A stretch of DNA of 43,242 bases from JANMMJ01 sp964543235 (GCA_964543235.1 CAZIXE010000032.1:1-43242), one strand, 5' to 3'; shown: positions 8,281 through 17,449, counted from the stretch's first letter. Made by a program: numbers and translations. Notes: generated by a model from the letters alone, not told the origin.

Positions 8281-9962
8281 TCGAACTGATCGCCCACAAC
8301 CTAGCGCCGATCATGTTCCTGTCGCTGATCGTGCTGCTGCTGCTCGGGTATCCGGTCGCCTTCTCACTCGCCGCCAATGGGCTCCTGTTCTTTTTCATTG
8401 CCGTCGAACTTTCACCCTACTCGAACGAGATCAAGCTGTCATGGCCACTGCTCATGACATTGCCGGGGCGCGTGCTCGACGTCATGCGCAACGACACGCT
8501 GCTGGCGATTCCGTTCTTCACCTTCATGGGAATCATTCTTGAGCGATCCGGCATGGCGGAAGATTTGCTGGACACGGTCGGACAATTGTTCGGCCGGATA
8601 CGGGGCGGCCTTGCCTTTGCGGTGGTGATCGTGGGTGCCCTGCTTGCCGCTACGACAGGCGTGGTCGCCGCCTCGGTGATTGCCATGGGGCTGATCTCGC
8701 TGCCCATCATGCTCCGCTACGGCTATGACCGGGCCCTTGCCACCGGGGTCATTGCCGCATCCGGCACGCTGGCCCAGATCATCCCACCATCGCTGGTGCT
8801 GATCGTGCTCGCCGACCAGCTCGGGCGGTCGGTCGGCGACATGTATGCGGGCGCTCTCTTGCCCGGGCTCATCCTGACCGGGATCTACTGCCTGTATGTC
8901 TTTGCGGTAACGATTGTTAAGCCGGGAGCTGCCCCGGCACTGCCGGAGCACGCGCGGATCCTTACCGGAAGCCCACTGCCGCTCGCCGTTCTGACCGCAG
9001 CCGGGATTGCAATTGGCGTCGGCGCCTATCAGTATCTCAAGGATTCCCTCGAGAACGGCGCCGGTATCTGGTCGGCGACCATCGCCATCGCCGCTGTCTA
9101 TTTCGCTGCCGTTGCGGACCGCTCGTTCAACGGCGGCCTGCTGTCGGACCTCGCGCAAAGGGTAGTGATCGTCCTCATTCCGCCACTCGCCCTCATTTTT
9201 CTCGTACTCGGAACGATCTTCCTCGGCGTTGCGACGCCGACCGAGGGTGGAGCCATGGGAGCGACGGGAGCGCTGATTCTCGCCTTCGCCAAGCGACGGC
9301 TTTCGTTAAACGTTCTGAGTGACGCGCTTGAAGCGACCACGCGGCTGGCATGCTTCGTCATGTTCATACTGATCGGCTCGCGCGTTTTCTCGCTCACATT
9401 CTACGGCATCAACGGCCATGTGTGGGTCGAGGAACTGTTCTTCGGCCTGCCCGGAGGTGAATGGGGCTTCCTGTTTGCCGTCAGCCTGCTCGTCTTCATT
9501 CTCGGCTGCTTCATCGACTTCTTCGAAATCGCCTTCATCGTGGTGCCGCTGCTGGCGCCGGTGGCGGCCAAGCTCGGCATTGACCTCGTGTGGTTCGGCG
9601 TGCTTCTTGGTGTCAACATGCAAACGAGCTTTCTCACGCCGCCGTTCGGTTTTGCGCTGTTCTACATGCGGTCGGTGGCACCGATAAGAGCCTATGTCGA
9701 CAAGATCAGCGGGCAGAAAATCGCGGGCGTGGCCACCACACAGATCTATCGCGGCGCGGTTGCCTTCATCATCCTGCAGCTGATCATGCTCGGCATCGTG
9801 CTGGCGTTTCCGGGGCTGGCGATCACCCAGAGCGCGGCAGTCATCGATCCTTCGCAGGTGGAGATCGAGTTGCCGCCAATCGGTGGAGAAGAGCCGCAAG
9901 GCGGCATTGAGATTGTGCCGCCGCCCGATTTCGGCACACCACCCGAAATCAACCCCAACTGA
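8277..9962 (+). CDS. dctM: TRAP transporter large permease subunit (DctM family)
   Basis: A 561-aa polytopic inner-membrane protein, longer than the roughly 430 aa of typical DctM and matching the long DctM group that pairs with TakP-like binding proteins. Family blocks include FTFMGIILERSGMAEDLLDTVGQLFGRIRGGLAFAV (I read it at about 80-115), the segment around TTGVVAASVIAMGLISLP, IPPSLVLIVLADQ, and near the C-terminus FFEIAFIVVPLLAPV and LTPPFGFALFYMRSV. It ends in a proline- and acid-rich tail of about 40 residues after the last membrane segment. It is coupled to dctQ by an ATGA overlap and converges on the DUF1330 gene with 3 bases between. Confidence 0.95.
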   Translation: MIELIAHNLAPIMFLSLIVLLLLGYPVAFSLAANGLLFFFIAVELSPYSNEIKLSWPLLMTLPGRVLDVMRNDTLLAIPFFTFMGIILERSGMAEDLLDTVGQLFGRIRGGLAFAVVIVGALLAATTGVVAASVIAMGLISLPIMLRYGYDRALATGVIAASGTLAQIIPPSLVLIVLADQLGRSVGDMYAGALLPGLILTGIYCLYVFAVTIVKPGAAPALPEHARILTGSPLPLAVLTAAGIAIGVGAYQYLKDSLENGAGIWSATIAIAAVYFAAVADRSFNGGLLSDLAQRVVIVLIPPLALIFLVLGTIFLGVATPTEGGAMGATGALILAFAKRRLSLNVLSDALEATTRLACFVMFILIGSRVFSLTFYGINGHVWVEELFFGLPGGEWGFLFAVSLLVFILGCFIDFFEIAFIVVPLLAPVAAKLGIDLVWFGVLLGVNMQTSFLTPPFGFALFYMRSVAPIRAYVDKISGQKIAGVATTQIYRGAVAFIILQLIMLGIVLAFPGLAITQSAAVIDPSQVEIELPPIGGEEPQGGIEIVPPPDFGTPPEINPN

Positions 9963-9965
9963 GAG

Positions 9966-10271
9966 TCACGCCGGCTGCGGGCCGTCGTAGCCTTCAATGA
10001 TAACGAGGTCGGAGACCGCCGCAGCCCTGCGCTTCTCAAGTGCCTCCGCATACTCCGGCGAGCGGTAGCAGGCGAGTGCGGAGGCGTAGGATGGAAATTC
10101 GATCACCACGTTCCGGGAACGGCTTGATCCCTCGGGGCACTCGAAGGCGCCAGCGCGCACCAGGAAACGCGCTCCGAACCTGGCGAAGGCCGCGGCGTTG
10201 GCGTCGATGTAGGCTTTGTATGCTTCGGGATCGGTTACGTCGACGCGGGCAATCCAGTATCCTTTCGCCAT
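9966..10271 (-). CDS. DUF1330 family protein
   Basis: A 101-aa cytoplasmic protein of the DUF1330 family (dimeric alpha/beta-barrel, ferredoxin-like fold). The full-length family pattern is present: AKGYWIARVDVTDPEAYKAY at the N-terminus, the central FLVRAGAFECPEG and FPSYASALACYRSPEYAEA, and the terminal RRAAAVSDLVIIEG. An AAAGG ribosome site lies 8 bases before the ATG. It is on the same strand and 69 bases downstream of dctP, with an inverted repeat between. The family has no established reaction; its place inside a TRAP cluster hints at a link with the transported acid, which is inference. Confidence 0.9.
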   Translation of the reverse strand: MAKGYWIARVDVTDPEAYKAYIDANAAAFARFGARFLVRAGAFECPEGSSRSRNVVIEFPSYASALACYRSPEYAEALEKRRAAAVSDLVIIEGYDGPQPA

Positions 10272-10295
10272 CGCTGCACCTTTCCGCCAACAAGA

Positions 10296-10317
10296 GAGGG
10301 GGCACCCGGGCCCCCTC
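10296..10317 (-). terminator. Perfect 8-bp inverted repeat between dctP and the DUF1330 gene
   Basis: GAGGGGGC and its complement GCCCCCTC flank a 6-base loop just after the dctP stop. On the minus strand it is followed by TCTTGTTGG rather than a true T-run, so it may act as a weak terminator or as an RNA 3'-end stabiliser that keeps dctP transcript levels above those of its downstream neighbour. Confidence 0.45.
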
Positions 10318-10340
10318 AGCCTAACGTTTTCAGTCTTCGA

Positions 10341-11438
10341 TCACAGCATCTTCTTGCGCTGTTGACCCATCATGAAGCTGTTGAAGGTGTTCTCCGACAC
10401 CTGCTCCCAGAGGAAGGCATCGGCACGATAGGCCGCCACCGAGTCATATATCTTTTTGAAAGCCGCATTGCTCGCGCTGATCTCGGTATAAGTTTCCTTG
10501 GCAGCGTTGAAGGCCGCTTCCATGACATCCTGCGGGAAGGGCCTCAGTTTCGCTCCGCCGCCGACCAGCTTCTTGAGGGCTTCGGGGTTCTTCTGATCGT
10601 AGCTCGCCAGCATGTCGCAATTGGCTGCCTGGGCGGCAGCCTTGACAATCGCCTGGTAGGCGGGCGGCAGTTCAGCCCATTTGGCCGTGTTGACCATGAC
10701 GTGCAGCGCGCTTCCGCCTTCCCACCAGCCGGGATAGTAATAGTAAGGCGCCACCTTGTAGAAGCCGAGCTTCTCATCATCGTAGGGACCGACCCATTCG
10801 GCGGCGTCTATCGTGCCTTTTTCAAGCGCGGGATAGATGTCGCCGCCGGCTATCTGCTGGGGAACAACGCCGACCTTGGAGATGATTTTGCCGGCGAATC
10901 CACCGATACGCATCTTGACACCCTGCATATCGGCCACTGACTTGATCTCCTTGCGGAACCAACCACCCATCTGAGCACCGGTGTTGCCGCACGGAAAGCC
11001 GATAAGGTTGTGGGTGGCGTAGAACTCGTTCAGGAGATCATTGCCGCCCCCATAGTAGAACCAGCCATTAATGCCTCGTGCATTGAGCCCGAAGGGGATA
11101 CCTGTGCCGAAAGCAAATGTCGGGTCCTTACCCCAATAATAGTAGCTCGCCGTGTGACACATCTCGATCGAGCCCTTGCCGGTTTCATTGGCAGCCTCGA
11201 GGCCGGGGGCGATTTCACCAGCCGGAAAGACCTGGACCTGGAACTTGTTATCCGTGGCTTCGGCAACATACCTGGCGAAAACTTCAGCAGTGCCGTAAAT
11301 TGTATCAAGCGCCTTGGGAAAGCTCGATGTCAGGCGCCAGTTCAACTGGGGCGTGGATTGGGCAATTGCAGGGGCAGAGAGGGCGGCTGTGGCAGCGGTC
11401 GCGGCGCCCGCGGACTTGATAAACTTACGGCGATCCAT
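10341..11438 (-). CDS. dctP: TRAP transporter substrate-binding protein (DctP/TakP-like), Tat-exported
   Basis: A 365-aa periplasmic receptor. The N-terminus MDRRKFIKSAGAATAATAA is a twin-arginine signal ending near APAIAQS. The mature part begins WRLTSSFPKALDTIYG and continues with GLEAANETGKGSIEMCHTAS and VKMRIGGFAGKIISKVGVVP, resembling TakP-type receptors for 2-oxoacids and related organic acids. I chose the ATG at 11438 because it starts the Tat signal and has GGAGGA 9 bases upstream; an upstream start would bury it. It lies opposite dctQM rather than in one operon with them, but is the only receptor here. The actual ligand cannot be read from sequence. Confidence 0.93.
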   Translation of the reverse strand: MDRRKFIKSAGAATAATAALSAPAIAQSTPQLNWRLTSSFPKALDTIYGTAEVFARYVAEATDNKFQVQVFPAGEIAPGLEAANETGKGSIEMCHTASYYYWGKDPTFAFGTGIPFGLNARGINGWFYYGGGNDLLNEFYATHNLIGFPCGNTGAQMGGWFRKEIKSVADMQGVKMRIGGFAGKIISKVGVVPQQIAGGDIYPALEKGTIDAAEWVGPYDDEKLGFYKVAPYYYYPGWWEGGSALHVMVNTAKWAELPPAYQAIVKAAAQAANCDMLASYDQKNPEALKKLVGGGAKLRPFPQDVMEAAFNAAKETYTEISASNAAFKKIYDSVAAYRADAFLWEQVSENTFNSFMMGQQRKKML

Positions 11439-11524
11439 CGATGGGGTTCCTCCACTGGTTGTTGGCCGGCCAGATATAAAGGCCCATATCCGGTCCGGCA
11501 ACCGCAACTCTTGGCCGATACCAG

Positions 11525-11560
11525 AAATGAACAACCCGCGCCCCCCGGAGGAGGCGCGGG
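11525..11560 (-). terminator. Probable rho-independent terminator of the RTX gene
   Basis: An 8-bp GC stem (CCCGCGCC at 11535-11542, GGCGCGGG at 11553-11560) stands 23 bases after the RTX stop. On the minus strand it is followed by TTGTTCATTT. It also separates the RTX gene from dctP, which is on the same strand. Confidence 0.65.
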
Positions 11561-11583
11561 CCAGATTGAGTATGGCGTGACGA

Positions 11584-14500
11584 TTACAGGATGATGTCGC
11601 CAGCGACGATCACGGTTCCGGCCGTGAACTTGATGACGAAATCAGCCGTCGTGTCGCCGTCAGCCAGGTAACCCGTCATGGTGCCGGTGGCAGCGTCGTA
11701 GTAGACACGGCCCTGAACCGGAGTGGCGGGGGGAGTCGTGGCTGCGAAACTGAAAGCCTGGTCGTCAGCGACGGAGGTGTTCGCGTCGATGCCGCTCAGA
11801 TCGAGCTTGTCCACGGTCGTGGCAAAGTCCGTGATGGTGTCGAAGTTGAGCGTCGTCGACTGGCTCACCGCTGTGTAGATGAAATTATCGGCGCCAGTAT
11901 TGCCCGTCAGGCGATCCTTGCCCGCACCGCCGGTGATGTCGTCATTGCCGGCACCGCCAGTGATGGTGTCGTTGCCGCCACCGCCGACGATCGTGTCGTT
12001 GCCGCCCGCACCCGAGAGCGAGTTGGCGCCCGCATTACCGGTAATCTCGTTGGCGAGGGCGTTGCCCGTGCCCGAACGACCCAGGGTTCCGGTCAGGATC
12101 AGGTTCTCGACATTATCACTGAGGGTGAAGTCGACGGAAGACTTGACCGTGTCAGTGCCTGCGTCGGCATTCTCGGTGACGGTGTCACCAGCCTGGCCAA
12201 CCACATAGACATCGTCGCCGTCGTCTCCGGCCATGGCGTCGTTGCCGCCACCGCCGTTCAGCGTGTCGCCGCCGGCACCGCCGTTCAGCGTGTCGGCGCC
12301 GGCATTGCCGACCAGGTTGTTGTTGCCGTCATTGCCGGTGATCTCGTTGGCTAGCGTGTTGCCCTTACCAGCAATGTTGTCGCTGCCGATGAGGGTGAGA
12401 TTCTCCAGGTAGGAGGTCAGGGTGAAGGCCACCGACGAAACGACTTCGTCGATACCGCCGCCATTGGCCTCGCTCTGCGTCTCACTGACGCTGTCGGAGG
12501 TCGAGTCGACAGTATAGAGGTCGTCGCCCAGGCCGCCGATCATGATGTCGGCCCCAAGTCCTCCATTCACCGTGTCGGCGCCGGCACCGCCGTTCAGGCT
12601 GTCGTCGCCCGAGCCACCCAGGAGGGAGTCGCTGCCGTCGCCGCCCAGGATGGTATCCTTGCCGCCAGAACCCGAAAGGGTGTTGTTACCGGCGTTGCCA
12701 GTCAGCTTGTTGGCTGCGGAATTGCCGATACCGTTGAGGTTCAATGCGCCGGTCAGTTCCAGATTCTCGAGGCCGGTGCCGAGAGTGACTGACGCGGTGC
12801 TGCTCTTGACAAGGTCAATGCCTTCGCTGTCAGTGATCGTGTCACCGGCATTGTCGACAATATAGGTGTCATTGCCACTGCCGCCGTCCATGGCGTCAGC
12901 ACCCGTGCCGCCGTTCAACGTATCGTTGCCGCCGCCGCCGTTCAGCGTATCGTTGCCGCCGCCGCCAGTCAGGGCATTGGCTGCGGAGTTGCCGGTGATG
13001 AGGTTGGCACTGGCATTGCCGGTGCCACTCTGGGCGAGGCCGGTGAGCTCGAGGTTTTCGAGACCGGCGTCCAGCGTATAGTCGATCGAGGACTTGACGG
13101 AGTCGGTGCCGTCGCTGTCGGTGATGCTATCGCCGGCGCTGTCGACCACATAGGTGTCATCGCCATCGCCGCCATCCATGGCGTCGTCGCCGGCGCCACC
13201 ATCGAGCGTGTCGTTGCCGGCCCCGCCATTCAGCGTGTCCGCTCCGCCGGCGCCCGAGAGGGCATTGTTGCCGTCGTTGCCGGTGATCACGTTGGCCGAG
13301 GCATTGCCGGTGCCGGACAGGTCGCCAACGCCGCCGCTGAGGTCGAGGTTCTCGACATTGGCGTCGAGCGTGAAGGAAACCGATGCAAATACGGTGTCGT
13401 TGCCTTCTCCAGCAGCCTCAACCGCCTTGTCGCCTGCATTGTCGACTATATAGCTGTCGCCGCCCGCGCCGCCCGACATGCTGTCGGCACCGGTGCCGCC
13501 ATCCAGCGTGTCCGCGCCGCCCGCGCCATTGAGCGTATCCCCGCCGTCGCCGCCGTTCAATTCATTGGCCAGGCCGTTGCCGGTGATGACGTTGTTGCCG
13601 GTGTTACCGGTACCAGCGACCGTGCCGGTCGAGAGGGTGAGGTTTTCAACGTCGCTGCCCAAGGTGTAGGAGGCAAGGGTAGACACGACGACCGTGTCGG
13701 TGCCGTCACCGCCCGTGACAGTATCATCGGCATCATCGACATGGAGCGTGTCATTGCCGGTGCCGCCGTCCATGGAGTCGATACCGGCGCCGCCGTTCAA
13801 CGTGTCGTTGCCGCTGCCGCCGCTGAGGGTGTCGTTGCCGTCGCCGCCCTCGAAGGTGTTGTTGAGGCTGTTGCCGGTCATGACGTTGTCGAGGTCGTTG
13901 CCGGTACCATTGAGAACGCCTGCGGCGCCGGTCGCGAGGGTCAGGTTTTCAGTGTCGGCGGTAAGTGTGTAGCTGGCGAGGCGCGAAATCACCGTGTCGG
14001 CACCGTCACCGCCGACAACGACATCGTCGGCGTTGTCGACATAGATGACATCGTTGCCATCACCGCCATCGAGCGTGTCGGCGCCAGCCTGATCGCTGGT
14101 TCCCGATCCGTCGAGCGTGTCGTTACCGGCGCCGCCCGAGATCGAGTCGTTGCCGGAGCCACCGTTCAGCTTGTTGTTCAGGTCGTTGCCGGTGATTGTA
14201 TTGTTTACGGCATTGCCGGTGATCTGGGCGTTGTTACCGGCGACCAGAATTGCGTTCTCAATGAACGGGGTCATTCGGTAGGTGCTGCTGGCGCTGGCAA
14301 TCGCTACGAATACGGTATCGTCGCCGCCGGCATCTACTGTGCCTTCCTCATTCTGATTCCAGCCGTCGTTGTCAGTCCATTCCTTGACACGGTCCGACGT
14401 GCTGTCGACATAGTATGTATCGTCGCCAGCGCCACCGGCCATGCTGTCAACGCCGGTGCCGCCGTTCAATGTATCGTTGCCACCATCGCCGTGCAGTTCA

Positions 14501-15111
14501 TCGTTGCCGGCCCCGCCATTGATAGAATCATTCGAGTTGCCGGTCTGGGCATAGATTGTATTGGCGTCACTGTTGCCGGTCGCCGATACCGCCGCACCCG
14601 ACATGATCAGGATTTCGGTGTTGTCGGCCATCGTATAGTTGTTGACGCTGACCCGGATGGTATCTGTACCGCCGCTGCCGTTCTCGTTTACGACGTCGGA
14701 CAGGCTGTCGACGTAATACTCATCGTTGCCATTGCCGCCGGCCATCGTGTCGTCGCCGGTGCCACCGTCCAGCGTGTCGTTTTTATCATCGGAGCCGCCG
14801 GTGATGCTATCGTTGTTGGCACCACCGCTCAGTGAGTCGGCACCACTTCCGCCTTGAATCGTATCGGCTCCATTACCGCCCAGGATCGTGTCGTTGCCGT
14901 CACCACCGTTGAGCGAGTCGTCACCATCGCCGCCCAGAATGGAATCGTTGCCAATACCAGCGATGATGGTGTCATTGCCGCCAAGGCCGCTGATGGTGTC
15001 GCCATTTGCGTCAATAAGTTCGGCAAGTGTTCCACCGGTGAACGTGCCAAGTGAGCCAGATCCGGTTGCGTCGATTGAGTCCGCGCCGCTCGTGCCGGTG
15101 AATGTTGCCAT
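11584..15111 (-). CDS. RTX-type calcium-binding repeat protein, probable type I secretion substrate
   Basis: A 1175-aa acidic, Gly/Asp/Asn-rich protein. After a short N-terminus (MATFTGTSGADSIDATG) with no Sec signal come GGxGxDxLx calcium-binding nonapeptides. They are arranged in about nine larger modules of roughly 100-130 residues. Each module ends in a motif like VENLxLTGxxxxGTGNxxAN followed by xITGNxxxN and then fresh nonapeptides. The last 100 residues (FDTITDFATTVDKLDLSGID...) resemble the serralysin C-terminal domain that carries type I secretion signals. GAGGAG lies 10 bases before the ATG at 15111; an upstream reading to 15207 has no repeat similarity. There is no enzymatic domain. 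It is likely a secreted matrix or surface-layer-like protein using the exporter at 17.6-31.9 kb, which is inference. Confidence 0.9.
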   Translation of the reverse strand: MATFTGTSGADSIDATGSGSLGTFTGGTLAELIDANGDTISGLGGNDTIIAGIGNDSILGGDGDDSLNGGDGNDTILGGNGADTIQGGSGADSLSGGANNDSITGGSDDKNDTLDGGTGDDTMAGGNGNDEYYVDSLSDVVNENGSGGTDTIRVSVNNYTMADNTEILIMSGAAVSATGNSDANTIYAQTGNSNDSINGGAGNDELHGDGGNDTLNGGTGVDSMAGGAGDDTYYVDSTSDRVKEWTDNDGWNQNEEGTVDAGGDDTVFVAIASASSTYRMTPFIENAILVAGNNAQITGNAVNNTITGNDLNNKLNGGSGNDSISGGAGNDTLDGSGTSDQAGADTLDGGDGNDVIYVDNADDVVVGGDGADTVISRLASYTLTADTENLTLATGAAGVLNGTGNDLDNVMTGNSLNNTFEGGDGNDTLSGGSGNDTLNGGAGIDSMDGGTGNDTLHVDDADDTVTGGDGTDTVVVSTLASYTLGSDVENLTLSTGTVAGTGNTGNNVITGNGLANELNGGDGGDTLNGAGGADTLDGGTGADSMSGGAGGDSYIVDNAGDKAVEAAGEGNDTVFASVSFTLDANVENLDLSGGVGDLSGTGNASANVITGNDGNNALSGAGGADTLNGGAGNDTLDGGAGDDAMDGGDGDDTYVVDSAGDSITDSDGTDSVKSSIDYTLDAGLENLELTGLAQSGTGNASANLITGNSAANALTGGGGNDTLNGGGGNDTLNGGTGADAMDGGSGNDTYIVDNAGDTITDSEGIDLVKSSTASVTLGTGLENLELTGALNLNGIGNSAANKLTGNAGNNTLSGSGGKDTILGGDGSDSLLGGSGDDSLNGGAGADTVNGGLGADIMIGGLGDDLYTVDSTSDSVSETQSEANGGGIDEVVSSVAFTLTSYLENLTLIGSDNIAGKGNTLANEITGNDGNNNLVGNAGADTLNGGAGGDTLNGGGGNDAMAGDDGDDVYVVGQAGDTVTENADAGTDTVKSSVDFTLSDNVENLILTGTLGRSGTGNALANEITGNAGANSLSGAGGNDTIVGGGGNDTITGGAGNDDITGGAGKDRLTGNTGADNFIYTAVSQSTTLNFDTITDFATTVDKLDLSGIDANTSVADDQAFSFAATTPPATPVQGRVYYDAATGTMTGYLADGDTTADFVIKFTAGTVIVAGDIIL

Positions 15112-15519
15112 GGGTGTTGCTCTCCTCGAAGCTGGGTTGCTGCCTGCGCCGTCCGGGTGGGGTGAACCGCGCAAAAATCCTTCGACGACGACAGACCCGC
15201 TCTTCACCCGGGCCAGCCACTCGGTCGCAAAATTCTTGACGGTAGGAGTAAGGTAGGAAGTCTTAAAAAGGATTTAGGATGAGAGACTACAGTGTAAGCA
15301 ATAGGCTCCCCGGAGCACGGACTCCGGCCATGGTTTAGAAACCGTAACCACAAGGAGTCCAGATCGTGACAAACTCTTGACTCAGGATGGATTTTCAGAG
15401 GTTTCGCATCAAATTGCTGCGGCCAAGCCCGAGATAAATCAATCCGAATGAATTATTGACGGTGAGCAGCGCTTGACATCATAGTCGCTGCCTGAGCGAA
15501 TGGGACGGAGGGGGCCGCG
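15112..15519. other. 408-base intergenic region between the RTX gene and the sugar kinase gene
   Basis: No plausible gene. It should hold two divergent promoters. Visible elements are a direct repeat GGTAGGA at 15241-15247 and 15252-15258 (11-base spacing), an inverted repeat CCGGAG-N6-CTCCGG at 15310-15327, a short palindrome GGTTT-AG-AAACC at 15332-15343, and a consensus -35-like TTGACA at 15473-15478 facing the kinase. I could not place a convincing -10 element for either gene. Confidence 0.6.
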
Positions 15520-16455
15520 ATGGCGAACGTCAACATCCTGTGCTGCGGGGAAGCCCTGATCGACTTCCTGCCGCGCGAGACCAAGGCCGGGGACCTGGCA
15601 TTTCAACCGTTCTCGGGCGGCTCGATCCTCAATACGGCGATCGCCCTGGGCCGGCTCGGCGTACCGACCGGCTTTTTCGGCGGCCTTTCGAGTGACTTCT
15701 TCGGCGACCAGTTACGCCAGACACTGAAGGCATCCCATGTCGACTACGCGCTTTCGCCGGTATCCGATCGATACACCATTGCAGCTTTCGTCAAGCTCGA
15801 GGACGGGCAGGCGCGCTACTCATTCATTGACGAGGGTTCGGCCTGCCGGATGCTGAGCCGCGAGCAGCTGCCGGAGCTCGGCCCCGAAGTGGCGGCGCTG
15901 CATCTCGGTTCGATCTCGATCGTCCCCGAGCCATCGGGAGATACGCTGGAACATCTCTGCGCACGCGAACACGCCGAACGGGTCATCAGCTTCGATCCCA
16001 ATATCCGTGCCGGGCTGATCAAGGACCGTGCCGGCCATATCGCGCGGATCGAGCGGTTCGCCGGCATGGCCGATATTGTCAAAATGTCTGACGAGGACCT
16101 GGCATGGCTGGGTGGCGCCGGCGATGCCAAAGGCTTTGCCGAGGCCTGGCTGGCGAAAGGCGCCAAGACGGTCATCGTGACAAGGGGCGGCAAAGGTGCC
16201 GTTGCCTTTTCGCGGGCCGGTGCAGTCGAGGTCGGAGCTGTGCCATGCCGGGTGGCCGATACAGTTGGCGCGGGAGACACATTCACGGCCGGGATCCTTG
16301 CGGGCCTGCACAGGCGGGGGTTGCTCAGCAAGGCGGCGGTCGCCGCCCTGTCAATCGAAGATCTTGTCGCTGCAATCGAACTTGCAGCGCGCGCCGCAGC
16401 GGTTACAGTATCCAGGCCGGGCGCCGATCCGCCCTGGTCGCACGAGCTGGACTGA
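15520..16455 (+). CDS. PfkB-family carbohydrate kinase, probable fructokinase
   Basis: A 311-aa cytoplasmic kinase. The N-terminal pattern CCGEALIDFLPRE and GGSILNTAIALGRLG fits the bacterial fructokinase branch of the PfkB (ribokinase) family. The C-terminal signature DTVGAGDTFTAGILAGL carries the anion-hole glycines and the catalytic Asp at about 253. Phosphorylation of fructose is the best guess; other sugars cannot be excluded. An AGGGGGCC-like purine stretch precedes the ATG. It is separated from the Usp gene by 72 bases, so the two may be co-transcribed. Confidence 0.88.
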   Translation: MANVNILCCGEALIDFLPRETKAGDLAFQPFSGGSILNTAIALGRLGVPTGFFGGLSSDFFGDQLRQTLKASHVDYALSPVSDRYTIAAFVKLEDGQARYSFIDEGSACRMLSREQLPELGPEVAALHLGSISIVPEPSGDTLEHLCAREHAERVISFDPNIRAGLIKDRAGHIARIERFAGMADIVKMSDEDLAWLGGAGDAKGFAEAWLAKGAKTVIVTRGGKGAVAFSRAGAVEVGAVPCRVADTVGAGDTFTAGILAGLHRRGLLSKAAVAALSIEDLVAAIELAARAAAVTVSRPGADPPWSHELD

Positions 16456-16527
16456 GCAGTTCCGGCTCAGGCCTGGTCAACATCCGCAGTTCGGACTCCG
16501 AGTTTGCGCACAGAATGGAGCACTGCA

Positions 16528-17370
16528 ATGACGATCAAGACCGTTGCCGTCAGCCTCAACGATATCAACCGGCTGGACAGCCTGCTTGACTATGCGGCAG
16601 CGCTTGCCGGCCGATTCGGCGCGCAGGTTAATGGGGTCTATGTCATTCCGGCCGTTCAGGTCTATCCCTCGATCGGCTTCGAAGCCGTGCCACAGGTCTT
16701 CGACGGGCACAGGCAATTCTTCAAGGAGAAGCTTGACAGCGTCCGGGCAGCCTTCGAAAGCGCCATGCAGAAGGCGGGCCAGGACCATCGATTCGAATGC
16801 GTTGACGCCAAGGAGCCGGCGGTTGCAGGCGGCCTGCTGAGATTCACGCGGCGCGCGGATATCGCCGTTATTGCCGTCCCCGAAGGCGAGACAACCGCCG
16901 GGATCGAGACGGATTTCGTGGAAAACGTGCTGATGGCGGCTGGACGGCCGGTCATCGCGCTGCCGGCTTCGGGTCAGGCGGCCTTTTCAGTGCAGGAGGT
17001 GGTGGTGGGTTGGAACGGCGCACGCGAGGCAACCCGTGCGGTTTTTGATGCATTGCCGCTGCTGCGCCTTGCCGAACAGGTACGAATCGTCATCGTCGAT
17101 CCACAGGATGATCCCGAGTTCCGGGACCGTGTTGCGGGCATCAACATTTCGGAGGCGCTCAGCCGCCACGGCGTGAAATGCCAAGCAGAAAGCATTGCAA
17201 CCGGTGGCCTGGACCATGGTGAGGCACTGCTCAGCAAAGCAGCGGAGACGGGAGCGGGACTTGTGGTGATGGGCGCTTACGGTCACAGCCGTCTGGCTGA
17301 GTTTGTCTTCGGCGGCGCGACCCGTTTTGTCATCGACCACATTGACCGGCCGGTCCTGTTTTCCCATTAG
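16528..17370 (+). CDS. Tandem universal stress protein (UspA family)
   Basis: A 280-aa protein with two Usp domains (about 1-145 and 150-280). The first begins TIKTVAVSLNDINRLDSLLDYAAALAGRFGA (residues 2-32) and seems degenerate in its nucleotide loop. The second keeps the ATP-binding pattern GAYGHSRLAEFVFGGATR near the C-terminus, as in other tandem bacterial Usps. I chose the ATG at 16528, which has GGAG 8 bases upstream, over an in-frame TTG at 16504. Its role is general stress survival; the specific cue is unknown. Confidence 0.9.
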   Translation: MTIKTVAVSLNDINRLDSLLDYAAALAGRFGAQVNGVYVIPAVQVYPSIGFEAVPQVFDGHRQFFKEKLDSVRAAFESAMQKAGQDHRFECVDAKEPAVAGGLLRFTRRADIAVIAVPEGETTAGIETDFVENVLMAAGRPVIALPASGQAAFSVQEVVVGWNGAREATRAVFDALPLLRLAEQVRIVIVDPQDDPEFRDRVAGINISEALSRHGVKCQAESIATGGLDHGEALLSKAAETGAGLVVMGAYGHSRLAEFVFGGATRFVIDHIDRPVLFSH

Positions 17371-17430
17371 CCGGGCCGTGCCGCCGCCCTGCCACCCCCT
17401 ACAATCGAATCCGCTCTCCTTCCGATCCAA

Positions 17431-17449
17431 CGTTGGCAAATTTGCAACG
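17431..17449. repeat. Imperfect palindrome upstream of the TolC-like gene
   Basis: CGTTG and CAACG flank a CAAATTTG core, giving a palindrome interrupted by one extra G in the left arm. It lies about 140-160 bases before the start of the TolC-like gene and 60-80 bases after the Usp stop, so it could be an operator for the secretion genes. No regulator is assigned. Confidence 0.35.

Noticed and set aside
13741..14835. 364-residue plus-strand frame inside the RTX gene
   Set aside because: It is a low-complexity Val/Ala/Gly string made by the complement of the RTX repeats, with no ribosome site or domain.
12200..14950. Periodic repeats resembling a repeat array on the DNA level
   Set aside because: The period follows RTX nonapeptide codons in frame, units vary, and there are no unique spacers or cas genes, so it is not a CRISPR array.
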